Of a stretch of DNA of 33,600 nt, positions 9,337 to 17,323 are shown piece by piece. Positions within the stretch are counted from its first letter, which is position 1, and the number at the start of each line of letters is the position of its first letter. The stretch lies in the NCBI RefSeq assembly GCF_029868625.1, contig NZ_JARWOJ010000332.1, positions 1 through 33,600 on the forward strand, given 5' to 3'. Made by a program: the position numbers and the translations under genes. The notes under the pieces are model-generated. The model saw only the letters and a program-made list of their open reading frames with translations. It ran no database searches and was not told the origin of the DNA. Source of the DNA: Nocardia neocaledoniensis. Its GTDB lineage: Bacteria; Actinomycetota; Actinomycetes; Mycobacteriales; Mycobacteriaceae.

Positions 9337-9969
9337 GTGTTGCCGGAAGTCAACGAGCAAGTCCGCGGGGGGACGCGGCAGGTCGCCGCAGACCGCGATC
9401 GCTCGTTCGTGCTGGCGAACGGCAGCGACAAGGAACTGCTGGCCGCCCACGTGCGCGGGGTGCCGCACGCGTTCGCCGAACTGCTCGGCAGGCACAAGGA
9501 TCATCTCTGGCAGACCGCGCTGCGCACCTCGTACAACCGCGAGGACGCCGCCGACTCGCTGCAGGACGCGCTGCTGTCCGCGCATCGCACGGCGAGCTCG
9601 TTCCGCGCCGAGGCCGAGGTCCGCAGCTGGCTGCACGCAATCGTCGTCAACGCCTGCCTCGACCGGATCAGGCGGAACAAGACGCGTCGCGCGATCTCGC
9701 TCCTGCCCGAGACCATGCCGGAGGCCGTCGAGCCGCGCGATGTCTTCGCCGAGTACGAGCTCACGACCGTGGTGGAGGAAGCACTGTTCACGCTGCCGGA
9801 GGAGCAGCGGCTGGCGCTGGTGATGGTGGAGATGGAGGGGCGCAGCGTGGCCGAGACCGCAGTCGCGCTCGGCGTGGCGGAGGGCACGATCAAGAGCAGA
9901 TGCGCCCGAGCGCGCGTACGTTTGCAAGAACGTTTGGAATTTTTCCGGGATCCAGGGAACCGGATCTAG
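9337..9969 (+). CDS. sigM: ECF RNA polymerase sigma factor SigM
   Basis: A 210-residue sigma-70 family factor of the ECF type, with region 2 (about residues 38-105: HAFAELLGRHKDHLWQTALR ... EVRSWLHAIVVNACLDRIRR) and region 4 with its helix-turn-helix (about 145-200: LPEEQRLALVMVEMEGRSVAE ... GVAEGTIKSRCARARVRL). Region 3 is absent, as usual for ECF factors. The GTG at 9337 has AAGGGG five bases upstream. The identification as SigM rests on position: it lies between murJ and a membrane anti-sigma factor, as Rv3911 does. It is presumably held inactive at the membrane by the downstream protein. Genes under its control cannot be read from this window; trxB may be a candidate. Confidence 0.9.
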   Translation: MLPEVNEQVRGGTRQVAADRDRSFVLANGSDKELLAAHVRGVPHAFAELLGRHKDHLWQTALRTSYNREDAADSLQDALLSAHRTASSFRAEAEVRSWLHAIVVNACLDRIRRNKTRRAISLLPETMPEAVEPRDVFAEYELTTVVEEALFTLPEEQRLALVMVEMEGRSVAETAVALGVAEGTIKSRCARARVRLQERLEFFRDPGNRI

Positions 9970-10053
9970 CCCGGATGCGTCATTAACAGTGACGAACAAG
10001 TCAGCGATGTAAATCCTGCGATCCGATATCGACAGAACAGGGGAGGTGCGAGG

Positions 10054-10815
10054 GTGTCTCGATCCGTGCCGCAGCCTCCGTTCCCGTCGGAACTGCTGGC
10101 CGATCTCCATGCCGACAACCTCGCGCCCGAATTGCGTGAGCAACTGTGGCCCCAGGTCAGCACCGACCCAGACGCGCTGCACTACCTGAATCAGCTCGAC
10201 GAGGTGAACGCCCACCTCCGCAAGCTCGGCGCCGACGACCGGGTCGTGCACCGCATGCCCGACGATGTCGCCGACCGTATGTTCCGTTTCGTCGCCGAAC
10301 TCGACGCCGGCGATGGCCCCACCGACCGCATCACGCCGATGTCGCTGGTCCCGCCCGCCGGGGAAGCGGCGGCGCCACCGCCGATCTCGCTGGCACAGCG
10401 TCGATCCCGCCGTCGGCTGGGTCTGCTCGCCGCGGCCGCTGCCACCGTCGCGGTGCTCGCCGGCGCAGGCGCGGTCGTCAGCACCTTCGGCTCCACCGAC
10501 GGCACCCCCACGGCGGCGCCGATCATCGAACCCGACGGCCCCGGCGACGAACTCACCACCGCGGCCGCGCTCAGTGCCCTCGGCAAACGCGAGGTGCGGG
10601 GTCCGCTGGCCGATGAGGCGGCGCTCACCCGCTGCGTCCAGGCCAACGGCGTCGACCGTGCCGTCCTCGGTGCGTCGAGCATCACCTTCCGCGGTACCGA
10701 CGCGGTGCTCGTGCTCGTGCTCGGCCCGAAGCCACCGACCATCACCGCGCTGGTCGTCGGGCCAGGCTGCGCCACTGGCGCACCTGAACGGCTGGCGCTC
10801 CGCGATATCGGCTGA
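10054..10815 (+). CDS. rsmA: Membrane anti-sigma-M factor
   Basis: A 253-residue single-pass membrane protein directly downstream of sigM, in the Rv3912 (RsmA) position. The N-terminal ~118 residues are cytoplasmic and would bind SigM. A basic stretch (QRRSRRRL) leads into one membrane helix (about residues 122-146, LGLLAAAAATVAVLAGAGAV). The C-terminal ~105 residues lie outside the membrane. No HXXXCXXC zinc motif is present, so this is not a zinc-binding anti-sigma factor; the only two cysteines are in the outer part. GTG 10054 has GGGGAGG seven bases upstream. Function is inferred from gene order and topology. Confidence 0.8.
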   Translation: MSRSVPQPPFPSELLADLHADNLAPELREQLWPQVSTDPDALHYLNQLDEVNAHLRKLGADDRVVHRMPDDVADRMFRFVAELDAGDGPTDRITPMSLVPPAGEAAAPPPISLAQRRSRRRLGLLAAAAATVAVLAGAGAVVSTFGSTDGTPTAAPIIEPDGPGDELTTAAALSALGKREVRGPLADEAALTRCVQANGVDRAVLGASSITFRGTDAVLVLVLGPKPPTITALVVGPGCATGAPERLALRDIG

Positions 10816-10847
10816 GCGCGCTGCTTCCCGGGCAGTGCCGTCACGCC

Positions 10848-10874
10848 GGGAACAACACCGTTTAGGCTGTTGTT
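10848..10874 (+). promoter_or_regulatory. ECF-type (SigH/SigR-like) promoter before trxB
   Basis: GGGAAC (10848-10853), exactly 18 bases, then GTT (10872-10874) within TGTTGA. This fits the GGAAY-N18-GTT pattern of redox-responsive ECF sigma factors (Streptomyces SigR, mycobacterial SigH), which are known to drive trxB. The spacer and -10 contain a 7-bp inverted repeat (AACAACA at 10851-10857, TGTTGTT at 10868-10874), so an RNA hairpin ending the upstream gene is an alternative reading. Confidence 0.55.
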
Positions 10875-10912
10875 GACCGACACGTCCCCAGCTTGTCTTT
10901 CGGAAGGGCCCC

Positions 10913-11899
10913 ATGAGCACGCCAGTTCGCGACCTGATCATCGTCGGCTCAGGCCCCGCCGGTTACACGGCCGCCGTCTATGCCGCTCGCGCCGAGCTGC
11001 AGCCGCTCGTCTTCGAAGGCACCCAGTTCGGTGGTGCCCTGATGACCACCACCGAGGTGGAGAACTTCCCTGGCTTCCGCGAGGGCATCATGGGCCCCGA
11101 CCTGATGGAGCAGATGCGGGAGCAGGCCAAGCGTTTCGGCGCCGACCTGCGCACCGAGGACGTCGACGCGATCGACCTGTCCGGCACCATCAAGAAGGTG
11201 ACCGTCGGCGACGAGACCTTCGAGGCCTACGCCGTGATCCTCGCCATGGGCTCGGCCGCCCGCTACCTGCACGTGCCGGGGGAGCAGGAGCTCCTCGGCC
11301 GCGGCGTCAGCGCGTGCGCCACCTGCGACGGCTTCTTCTTCAAGGGCCAGGACATCGTGGTGGTCGGCGGCGGCGACTCGGCCATGGAGGAAGCGACCTT
11401 CCTCACCAAGTTCGCGGCCAGCGTCACCATCGTGCACCGCCGGGAGGAGTTCCGCGCTTCGCGGATCATGCTCGAGCGCGCCAAGGCCAACGAGAAGATC
11501 AAGTTCGCGCTCAACGCCGAAGTGGTGAAGGTCAACGGCGAGACGAGCGTCACCAGCCTCACCCTGCGCGACACTCGCACCGGCGAGGAGTCCGAGCTCG
11601 CCGCGACCGGTCTGTTCGTCGCCATCGGCCACGACCCGCGCAGCGAACTGGTCAAGGGCCAGATCGCGCTCGACGGCGAAGGCTATGTGCGGGTGAACGA
11701 TCCCGGCACCGCCACCGACGTGGCCGGCGTGTTCGCCGCGGGCGACCTGGTCGACCACACCTACCGGCAGGCGATCACCGCCGCGGGCACCGGCTGCCGC
11801 GCCGCGATCGACGCCGAGCGCTGGCTCGCCGAGCAGGGCGACATCACCGCGAACACCCTCGCCAACGCCGACGGCGCGGCCGCGGTGTCCGCCAACTGA
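10913..11899 (+). CDS. trxB: Thioredoxin-disulfide reductase
   Basis: A 328-residue cytoplasmic flavoenzyme that passes electrons from NADPH via FAD to thioredoxin. The FAD dinucleotide motif GSGPAG is at residues 12-17, the redox-active CATC at 135-138, and the NADPH site [12 protein letters not shown] near 155. The C-terminal FAD signature ends in [20 protein letters not shown]. Length is normal for the low-molecular-weight bacterial class. ATG 10913 has GGAAGGG about five bases upstream. It is followed after 33 bases by the thioredoxin gene, so the pair is probably one transcript from the ECF-type promoter upstream. Confidence 0.97.
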   Translation: MSTPVRDLIIVGSGPAGYTAAVYAARAELQPLVFEGTQFGGALMTTTEVENFPGFREGIMGPDLMEQMREQAKRFGADLRTEDVDAIDLSGTIKKVTVGDETFEAYAVILAMGSAARYLHVPGEQELLGRGVSACATCDGFFFKGQDIVVVGGGDSAMEEATFLTKFAASVTIVHRREEFRASRIMLERAKANEKIKFALNAEVVKVNGETSVTSLTLRDTRTGEESELAATGLFVAIGHDPRSELVKGQIALDGEGYVRVNDPGTATDVAGVFAAGDLVDHTYRQAITAAGTGCRAAIDAERWLAEQGDITANTLANADGAAAVSAN

Positions 11900-11932
11900 T
11901 TTCGAGTACTGAGTTCCACCTAGGAGACACCC

Positions 11933-12265
11933 ATGGCCGAGAGCGCCAACACCATCACCGTCACCGACAAGTCCTTCGCCGATGACGTCCTGCTCAGCGA
12001 GAAGCCGGTGCTGGTCGACTTCTGGGCGGACTGGTGCGGTCCGTGCAAGATGGTCGCCCCTGTGCTGGAGGAGATCGCGGGTACGCACGCCGAGAAGCTG
12101 ACGATCGCCAAGCTCGACACCGAGGCCAACCCGGCCACCGCCCGCGACTACCAGATCCTGTCCCTGCCGACCATGATCCTGTTCCAGGGCGGCAAGCCGG
12201 TGAAGCAGATCGTCGGCGCCAAGGGCAAGGCGGCCCTGCTGCGCGAACTCGATGGTCTGATCTGA
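11933..12265 (+). CDS. trxC: Thioredoxin
   Basis: A 110-residue thioredoxin with the classical active site WCGPC (residues 34-38) and the cis-proline loop LPTM near residue 77. It reduces protein disulfides in the cytoplasm and is recycled by the reductase encoded just upstream. The RBS TAGGAG lies about eight bases before the ATG. Corresponds to Rv3914 (trxC) by position; all catalytic residues are present. Confidence 0.97.
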   Translation: MAESANTITVTDKSFADDVLLSEKPVLVDFWADWCGPCKMVAPVLEEIAGTHAEKLTIAKLDTEANPATARDYQILSLPTMILFQGGKPVKQIVGAKGKAALLRELDGLI

Positions 12266-12305
12266 TAACCCACCTCCTACCGGCCGACGCGCCGTAGGAT
12301 GCCTG

Positions 12306-12336
12306 GACCCGGGATTCCCGCAATAGCGCCCGGGTC
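12306..12336. repeat. Inverted repeat between trxC and cwlM
   Basis: GACCCGGG (12306-12313) and CCCGGGTC (12329-12336) form a perfect 8-bp stem around a 15-base loop, 41 bases after the trxC stop. No T-run follows, so it is at best a weak terminator or an attenuator. A TAGGAT (12295-12300) just upstream could be a -10 for cwlM, without a recognised -35. Confidence 0.4.
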
Positions 12337-12383
12337 TGAGACAATCGAGGCGACGCTCCGGCCGAAGGAAAGGGCTCTCACGC

Positions 12384-13577
12384 ATGCACCGACTTCGTCA
12401 CGGCGATTCAGGACCAGCCGTCGCAGAGGTTCGGAGCACCCTCGCAAGCCTCGGCTTCCTGCATCCCCCACACGGCGATTATTGGAAAGACACCGAAGCG
12501 GAGTTCGACCGTCCGTTGGATTCCGCGGTTCGCGCGTTCCAGCAGCAGCGCGGTCTGCTCGTCGACGGTGTGGTCGGTCCGGCGACCTACCGCGCGCTGA
12601 AGGAAGCCTCCTACCGCCTGGGTGCCCGCACGCTGATCTATCAACTGTCCGCACCGCTCTACGGTGACGACGTGGCCACCCTGCAGCGCAAGCTGCAGGA
12701 CCTCGGCTTCTACGTGCACCGCGTGGACGGCTATTTCGGCCCGCACACCCACGACGGCCTCAGCGCGTTCCAGCGCGAGATCGGTTTGGCCGCCGACGGT
12801 ATCTGCGGTCCCGACACCCTGCGCTCGCTCGATCTGCTCGGCGCCCGTGTCACGGGTGGCAACCCGCATCGCATCGCCGAGGAGGAAGTGGTGCACCGGG
12901 CGGGCCCGCAGCTCACCGGCAAGCGGATCGTCATCGATCCCGGTTTCGGTGGCGCCGACAAGGGTTTCGCGGTGCCGACCGAGTTCGGTGACGTCTACGA
13001 GTCGGAGATCCTGTGGGATCTGGCCTCCCGGCTCGAGGGCCGGATGGCCGCCACCGGTATGGAGACCTTCCTGTCCCGGCCGTGGGGCGCCAACCCCTCC
13101 GATGTCGAACGGGCCGAGACCTCCAACGCCTTCGACGCCGATCTGATGATCTCGCTGCGCTGCGCCACCAGTGACAACCCGTCCGCCAACGGCGTGGCCG
13201 GCTTCTACTGGGGCAACTCGCACGGCTCGGTCTCGATGATCGGTCAGGTGCTGGCCGGCTTCATCCAGCGCGAGGTGGTCGCGCGAGCGTCCGTGCAGGA
13301 CTGCCGCACCCATCAGCGCACCTGGGATCTGCTGCGCCTCACCAAGATGCCGACCGTGCAGGTCGACCTCGGCTACCTCACCAACGAGTACGACGCCTCG
13401 GTCCTCACCAACCCGCGCATGCGCGACGTGATCGCCGAGGCCATCCTCATCTCGGTGAAGCGGCTGTATCTGCTCGGCCAGGACGACCAGCCCACCGGCA
13501 CCTACACCTTCGCCGAGCTGCTCGCCGAAGAGCTGGCTGCCGCCGACGCAGGCAACGCTCCGGCGCCGCGCGTCTGA
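12384..13577 (+). CDS. cwlM: CwlM, degenerate N-acetylmuramoyl-L-alanine amidase (peptidoglycan regulator)
   Basis: A 397-residue protein with two peptidoglycan-binding domains (about residues 7-75 and 95-150) and an Amidase_3 fold (about 180-365). Catalytic residues are degraded: the first zinc histidine of the IDPGHGG motif is Phe188 (IDPGFGG), the second histidine (SIHxN) is Arg259 (SLRCA), and the VExGFLSN glutamate is Asp328 (VDLGYLTN). Only the middle Glu (E206) remains, so hydrolase activity is very unlikely. There is no signal peptide. In M. tuberculosis CwlM is cytoplasmic, is phosphorylated by PknB in its C-terminal tail and then activates MurA. The tail here (PTGTYTFAELL, Thr371/373/375) keeps candidate threonines. 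ATG 12384 has AAGGAAAGGG nine bases upstream. Confidence 0.92.
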   Translation: MHRLRHGDSGPAVAEVRSTLASLGFLHPPHGDYWKDTEAEFDRPLDSAVRAFQQQRGLLVDGVVGPATYRALKEASYRLGARTLIYQLSAPLYGDDVATLQRKLQDLGFYVHRVDGYFGPHTHDGLSAFQREIGLAADGICGPDTLRSLDLLGARVTGGNPHRIAEEEVVHRAGPQLTGKRIVIDPGFGGADKGFAVPTEFGDVYESEILWDLASRLEGRMAATGMETFLSRPWGANPSDVERAETSNAFDADLMISLRCATSDNPSANGVAGFYWGNSHGSVSMIGQVLAGFIQREVVARASVQDCRTHQRTWDLLRLTKMPTVQVDLGYLTNEYDASVLTNPRMRDVIAEAILISVKRLYLLGQDDQPTGTYTFAELLAEELAAADAGNAPAPRV

Positions 13578-13596
13578 CCGACCCCCGAAACGACGA

Positions 13597-13624
13597 ACGG
13601 CCCCGCGGTTTTCCGCGGGGCCGT
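13597..13624. terminator. Bidirectional terminator between cwlM and the GNAT-like gene
   Basis: A perfect 12-bp stem (ACGGCCCCGCGG / CCGCGGGGCCGT) with a TTTT loop lies 19 bases after the cwlM stop and 11 bases from the stop of the converging gene. The stem is very strong. T-runs are short on both sides, so it probably serves both converging genes. Confidence 0.8.
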
Positions 13625-13635
13625 TGTCGTCGGTG

Positions 13636-14403
13636 CTACTGCGCGCCGACCCGTGCCGGGGGAGCCATCGACGCGGCGGCGAGCAGCTGGTCGAGTGCGC
13701 GCTCGACGTCTTCCTTCCAGCCGTGGTCGGAGTTGAGCTCCAGCCGCAGCCGGGGGAAGCGGTGGTGCGGCGCAATTACTTCGAAGCCGACATCGGTGAG
13801 GAAGTCGGCGTCGATCATGCAGGTTTCGGGAGTGCAGTGGGTGGACGCGGCGGGATCGCGCAGCGGGGCCGCGATCCGTTCCATCAGCCGCATCGAGGAC
13901 CCTAGGCCGCGATCGGCCAGCGAACTCGACGCCGGACCGTTGCGAATCCCGAACGCCTCCAAGGCCCGCACGCCGCGACGGACCAGATCGGCCACCACGC
14001 CCTGGATCAGCCGATCGGCTACATCGGCCTCCTCATAGGGGAATTCGGCCTGCAGCGTGGTCAGCAGGACCGCGTCCGGGCTCACGGGGGAGGTGGGGAA
14101 GAGCGTCGACCGCGGCACCGCGCTCGGGGGCGAGTACAGCGCACACCCGGCGATGTTGTTGTCCACGTGCGCCACCTGGCCGCACGATCCCCATTCGAGC
14201 ATGACGGTCGACAGCCAGGCTTCCTTTTCGAAGACCGGATCGCTGAACGCTTGGGAGTCGGCAGCGACGGCCGGATCGAGCTCCCAGAACACACACCGCC
14301 GGGTGTGCGCCGGGAGCTGATCGAGTCCGTCGAGGGTCAATGCTGTGACGCTGGTCGACACCGCTCTGCTCAGCCTCCAGCTGTCCGATTCATCCACGCT
14401 CAC
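13636..14403 (-). CDS. Conserved hypothetical protein, GNAT-like (Rv3916c position)
   Basis: A 255-residue protein in the Rv3916c position, between cwlM and parB. The middle part (cysteine in CGQVAHVDNNIAGCALYSPP, then acidic VADRLIQGVVADLVRRGVRALEAFG) resembles the core of GNAT acetyltransferases, where a beta-strand and helix bind acetyl-CoA; this assignment is moderate, and no substrate can be named. GTG 14403 is chosen (MSVDESDSW) because GAGGCGGA lies just upstream; an upstream in-frame start at 14454 would begin inside a low-complexity intergenic stretch and is less likely. It has no membrane segment or signal peptide. Confidence 0.75.
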   Translation of the reverse strand: MSVDESDSWRLSRAVSTSVTALTLDGLDQLPAHTRRCVFWELDPAVAADSQAFSDPVFEKEAWLSTVMLEWGSCGQVAHVDNNIAGCALYSPPSAVPRSTLFPTSPVSPDAVLLTTLQAEFPYEEADVADRLIQGVVADLVRRGVRALEAFGIRNGPASSSLADRGLGSSMRLMERIAAPLRDPAASTHCTPETCMIDADFLTDVGFEVIAPHHRFPRLRLELNSDHGWKEDVERALDQLLAAASMAPPARVGAQ

Positions 14404-14547
14404 GACTCCGCCTCGCTGGCGCTCGGCTCCATCGTTCGCGAGCGCGCGCTGCATCTCTGGTTCGCTCGCTGACGCTCACTCACGCCACATCACTATCCAC
14501 AGTAATGCCGCCTCTTTCAATTGTGTAGAAAGGCCGGAAGTGCCCCG

Positions 14548-15585
14548 TCACAGTGACGTTTCAGGGCCGGATTGCTCCATCAGCGCCACAATGCGCTCAA
14601 GGTCTTCGACGGAACCGAACTCGACAACGATCTTGCCCTTACGCTTTCCGAGGCTGACTGTGACCCTGGTGTCGTAGGAACCCGACAGCCGCTCGGCCAC
14701 TTCCTGCAGACCCGGCATGTGGATCGGCTTACGCTTCGGCGCCGGGGGAGCGACCTCCGACGGATTGCGGTTGGCCAGCGTCACCGCTTCCTCGGTGGCC
14801 CGAACCGACAATCCCTCGGCGACGATCCGCGCCGCCAACACTTCCTGTGCGTCGGCTCCGGCATCCAAACCGAGCAGCGCCCTGGCATGTCCCGCCGAAA
14901 GCACCCCGGCGGCCACCCGACGCTGCACGGGAATCGGCAGCTTCAGCAATCGGATCATATTCGTCACCACCGGCCGCGACCGACCGATTCGCGAGGCCAG
15001 TTCCTCGTGGGTGACATCGAATTCCTCGAGCAGCTGCTGATAGGCGGCCGCTTCTTCGAGGGGGTTCAGCTGCACGCGGTGGATGTTCTCCAGCAGCGCG
15101 TCACGGAGCATCGAGCCGTCGGCGGTGTCGCGGATGATCGCGGGGATCGTCGCCAGGCCGGCCTCTTGGCACGCGCGCCAGCGGCGCTCGCCCATGACCA
15201 ACTGAAACTTCTCGACGCCCGGCTCGACGCGACGCACGACGATCGGCTGCATCAGTCCGAACTCGCGGATCGAGTGCACCAGCTCGGCGAGCGCCTCTTC
15301 CTCGAAGACCTGACGCGGCTGCTTGGGGTTCGGCTCGATCTGGTCGGCCGGGATCTCGCGATAGACCGAGTCGCCGGGGGAGACCAGCTCGGCCTCCGGC
15401 TCGACCTCGGACTCGGCGGCGTCGGGTACCCGATGCAGGAACGCCTCGGCGGGCTGCGGGCCGATCGGGTTGATCCCGATGACGCTCGCCGCGGCACTGC
15501 TCAGGCCCGGCGCTGTCGCCGCCGGACCCGTCGGGATCAGTGCGGCCAACCCGCGCCCGAGACCGCCCTTTTTCGCCTGACTCAT
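14548..15585 (-). CDS. parB: Chromosome partitioning protein ParB
   Basis: A 345-residue CTP-dependent DNA clamp. It starts with the typical [14 protein letters not shown] segment, followed by an acidic linker and the ParB/Srx domain (about residues 72-165) with the CTP-binding patch GERRWRA (132-138) and [15 protein letters not shown] helix-turn-helix that reads parS follows (about 190-220, [18 protein letters not shown]). A C-terminal dimerisation domain closes the protein (about 295-340). Length is normal. It is 35 bases downstream of parA and surely co-transcribed. Several parS sites in this window are its targets, from which it spreads to organise the origin region and load SMC. Confidence 0.97.
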   Translation of the reverse strand: MSQAKKGGLGRGLAALIPTGPAATAPGLSSAAASVIGINPIGPQPAEAFLHRVPDAAESEVEPEAELVSPGDSVYREIPADQIEPNPKQPRQVFEEEALAELVHSIREFGLMQPIVVRRVEPGVEKFQLVMGERRWRACQEAGLATIPAIIRDTADGSMLRDALLENIHRVQLNPLEEAAAYQQLLEEFDVTHEELASRIGRSRPVVTNMIRLLKLPIPVQRRVAAGVLSAGHARALLGLDAGADAQEVLAARIVAEGLSVRATEEAVTLANRNPSEVAPPAPKRKPIHMPGLQEVAERLSGSYDTRVTVSLGKRKGKIVVEFGSVEDLERIVALMEQSGPETSL

Positions 15586-15620
15586 CGGCTACCGATCCCT
15601 TCTTCGTTCCAACACAACCA

Positions 15621-16616
15621 CTACGACGCGTCCTGGCGGACCTGAGCGCGTGCGGCGAGCTCGCGGCCCGCGTCCAGGTAGCTCATCGCGCCGCGGGAGC
15701 CTGGATCATAATCGAGCACGGTCATCCCGTAGCCCGGCGCCTCCGAGACCTTCACGCTGCGCGGGATCATCGACTTGAGCACCACATCGCCGAAGTGGTT
15801 GCGCACTTCCTCGGCGACCTGGTCAGCCAGCTTGGTGCGACCGTCGTACATCGTCAGCAGCACGGTCGAGACGTGAAGTTCGGGATTCAGGTGCGCCTGC
15901 ACGAGTCCGATATTGCGGAGCAGCTGACCCACACCCTCCAGCGCGTAGTACTCGCACTGGATCGGGATCAGCACCTCCTTGGCGGCCACGAGCGCGTTCA
16001 CCGTGAGCAGCCCGAGGGAGGGCGGGCAGTCGATGAGAACGTAGTCGATGTCGTAGCCGGCGAGGGCGGCCTCGTGGATTGCCGTCTTCAGTCGACCCTC
16101 GCGGGCGACCATCGATACGAGTTCGATCTCCGCGCCGGCGAGGTCGATCGTGGCCGGGATGCACAGCAGCCGTTCGCCGTGCGGGCTCACCTGGATCGCG
16201 TCCTTGACCGACACCTCGCCGATGAGCAGCTCGTAACTCGACGGCACCCCGGAATGGTGGGCCACCCCCAGCGCCGTACTCGCATTGCCCTGCGGGTCGA
16301 GGTCGACGACGAGAACCGTCATCCCCTGGTGCGCTAGTGCCGCAGCGAGATTGACCGTGGTCGTCGTCTTACCGACGCCGCCCTTCTGGTTCGCGATGGT
16401 GATGATCCGTTGCTCGCGAGGTTTCGGCACAGTGACCTTTCCTGGATGGAGAATCTGGCTGGCGCGTTGCGCTTCCGCCGCGATCGGGGTCTCGGCCGGG
16501 GAGATATTCCCGAAAGGAGTGTTCCCGAACGTCTCCGCGTCGAAGTTGCTGGAGTCCAGCATCCCCGGAACCCGCGACGCTGTTTCCCGTGAAACATTCG
16601 CCGGACCGCTCGACAT
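15621..16616 (-). CDS. parA: Chromosome partitioning ATPase ParA
   Basis: A 331-residue Walker-type ATPase that moves ParB-parS complexes. The deviant Walker A is KGGVGKTTT (residues 78-86, with signature Lys78 and Lys83); Walker A' is VDLDPQGNAST; Walker B is VLIDCPPSLG. An N-terminal extension of about 65 residues precedes the ATPase fold, as in other mycolata. ATG 16616 has AGGAG about eight bases upstream. Notably, a parS site (16581-16596) lies inside codons 7-12 and encodes part of VSRET, so ParB binding could affect expression of its own operon. Confidence 0.96.
   Translation of the reverse strand: MSSGPANVSRETASRVPGMLDSSNFDAETFGNTPFGNISPAETPIAAEAQRASQILHPGKVTVPKPREQRIITIANQKGGVGKTTTTVNLAAALAHQGMTVLVVDLDPQGNASTALGVAHHSGVPSSYELLIGEVSVKDAIQVSPHGERLLCIPATIDLAGAEIELVSMVAREGRLKTAIHEAALAGYDIDYVLIDCPPSLGLLTVNALVAAKEVLIPIQCEYYALEGVGQLLRNIGLVQAHLNPELHVSTVLLTMYDGRTKLADQVAEEVRNHFGDVVLKSMIPRSVKVSEAPGYGMTVLDYDPGSRGAMSYLDAGRELAARAQVRQDAS
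16581..16596. promoter_or_regulatory. parS site inside the 5' end of parA
   Basis: TGTTTCCCGTGAAACA differs at one position from the palindromic parS TGTTTCACGTGAAACA. It lies within the first dozen codons of parA. Confidence 0.8.
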
Positions 16617-16842
16617 AGACTGCTCCTAACCCGAGAAACTTCAGATCACGTTCTCCCGACCGAGCGTCGGCGCCGTGTCATCACAAACAAGATCGGCGTA
16701 GCGTCCGTCCACAACTCCGGTGAATCTTCGCGCACACGCCCGACTCTGAACAGCTTGCCAGCCCCGCGACAGTTAGGAAAGCTGAATCGCGGCACGCCGG
16801 GAAGGACACACCCAAAGTCACTGAATTCGGTTTCCGGATCGA

Positions 16843-16858
16843 TGTTTCACGGGAAACA
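16843..16858. promoter_or_regulatory. parS site upstream of parA
   Basis: TGTTTCACGGGAAACA differs at one position from the palindrome TGTTTCACGTGAAACA. It lies 227 bp upstream of the parA start. Confidence 0.8.
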
Positions 16859-17181
16859 GGGGGAGGGGCGGGGGCGAAATCCGGTGGATCATCGCGGCTT
16901 CCGCAACACACGGGGCCGAGTCCACTCGCGCAGACATCAGCGCGGTGGCCGGTCTGTGCGCGACAGAATCAACCTTCCGCCGGGATCAGCCAGCGCTCGA
17001 CAATGCGGCGAAGTAATGAAGCGCCCGTTCGAGTCGCCACCCGCCGAGTGCTGACTCCGCGCCGCCCCGCAACGACTCTCTGGCGAATTCCGTTCCGCGA
17101 GGCGGGCGCTCCGAATGTGCAAGCCCTATTCCTCGACGAGCCGAGCGATTTGGCCGATGCACCTCACCCGCGAGCAAACTA

Positions 17182-17197
17182 CGTTCCACGTGAAACA
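17182..17197. promoter_or_regulatory. parS site in the parA-rsmG gap
   Basis: CGTTCCACGTGAAACA contains GTTCCACGTGAAAC, the reverse complement of the actinobacterial parS core GTTTCACGTGGAAC, without mismatch. Confidence 0.88.
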
Positions 17198-17291
17198 CCC
17201 AGCCGTCGATTGCGGGGACCCGCCGCAATCAACCGAATTCGTCCGCGCGAGGGTGCAGGCAACCACCCTCGGCGACTTTCGTCACGTTACG

Positions 17292-17316
17292 AAAAAGGAT
17301 CCGTGCGATCGCACGA
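17292..17316 (-). terminator. Intrinsic terminator of rsmG
   Basis: Read on the minus strand, the palindrome CGTGCGATCGCACG (17302-17315) lies 8 bases after the rsmG stop and is followed by GGATCC and TTTTT (17292-17296). The stem is short (5 bp with a GATC loop) but has a proper T-run. Confidence 0.65.
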
Positions 17317-17323
17317 TCTACCG

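Larger units (their letters stand above)
16617..17323. other. parA-rsmG intergenic region (707 bp) with two parS sites
   Basis: No convincing gene is seen here. Open frames lack a good start and codon bias. The region holds the parA upstream sequence, parS-like sites at 16843 and 17182 and the rsmG terminator at its right end. Promoters for parAB must lie here, but no clear -35/-10 pair was found by eye. Confidence 0.7.

Noticed and set aside
14404..14490. CGCTCGC/GCGAGCG-rich stretch upstream of the GNAT-like gene as a dispersed repeat or structured RNA
   Set aside because: Only a 7-bp stem (14438-14444 and 14463-14469) can be drawn; such alternating CGCTCG sequence is common between actinobacterial genes and no second copy is in the window.
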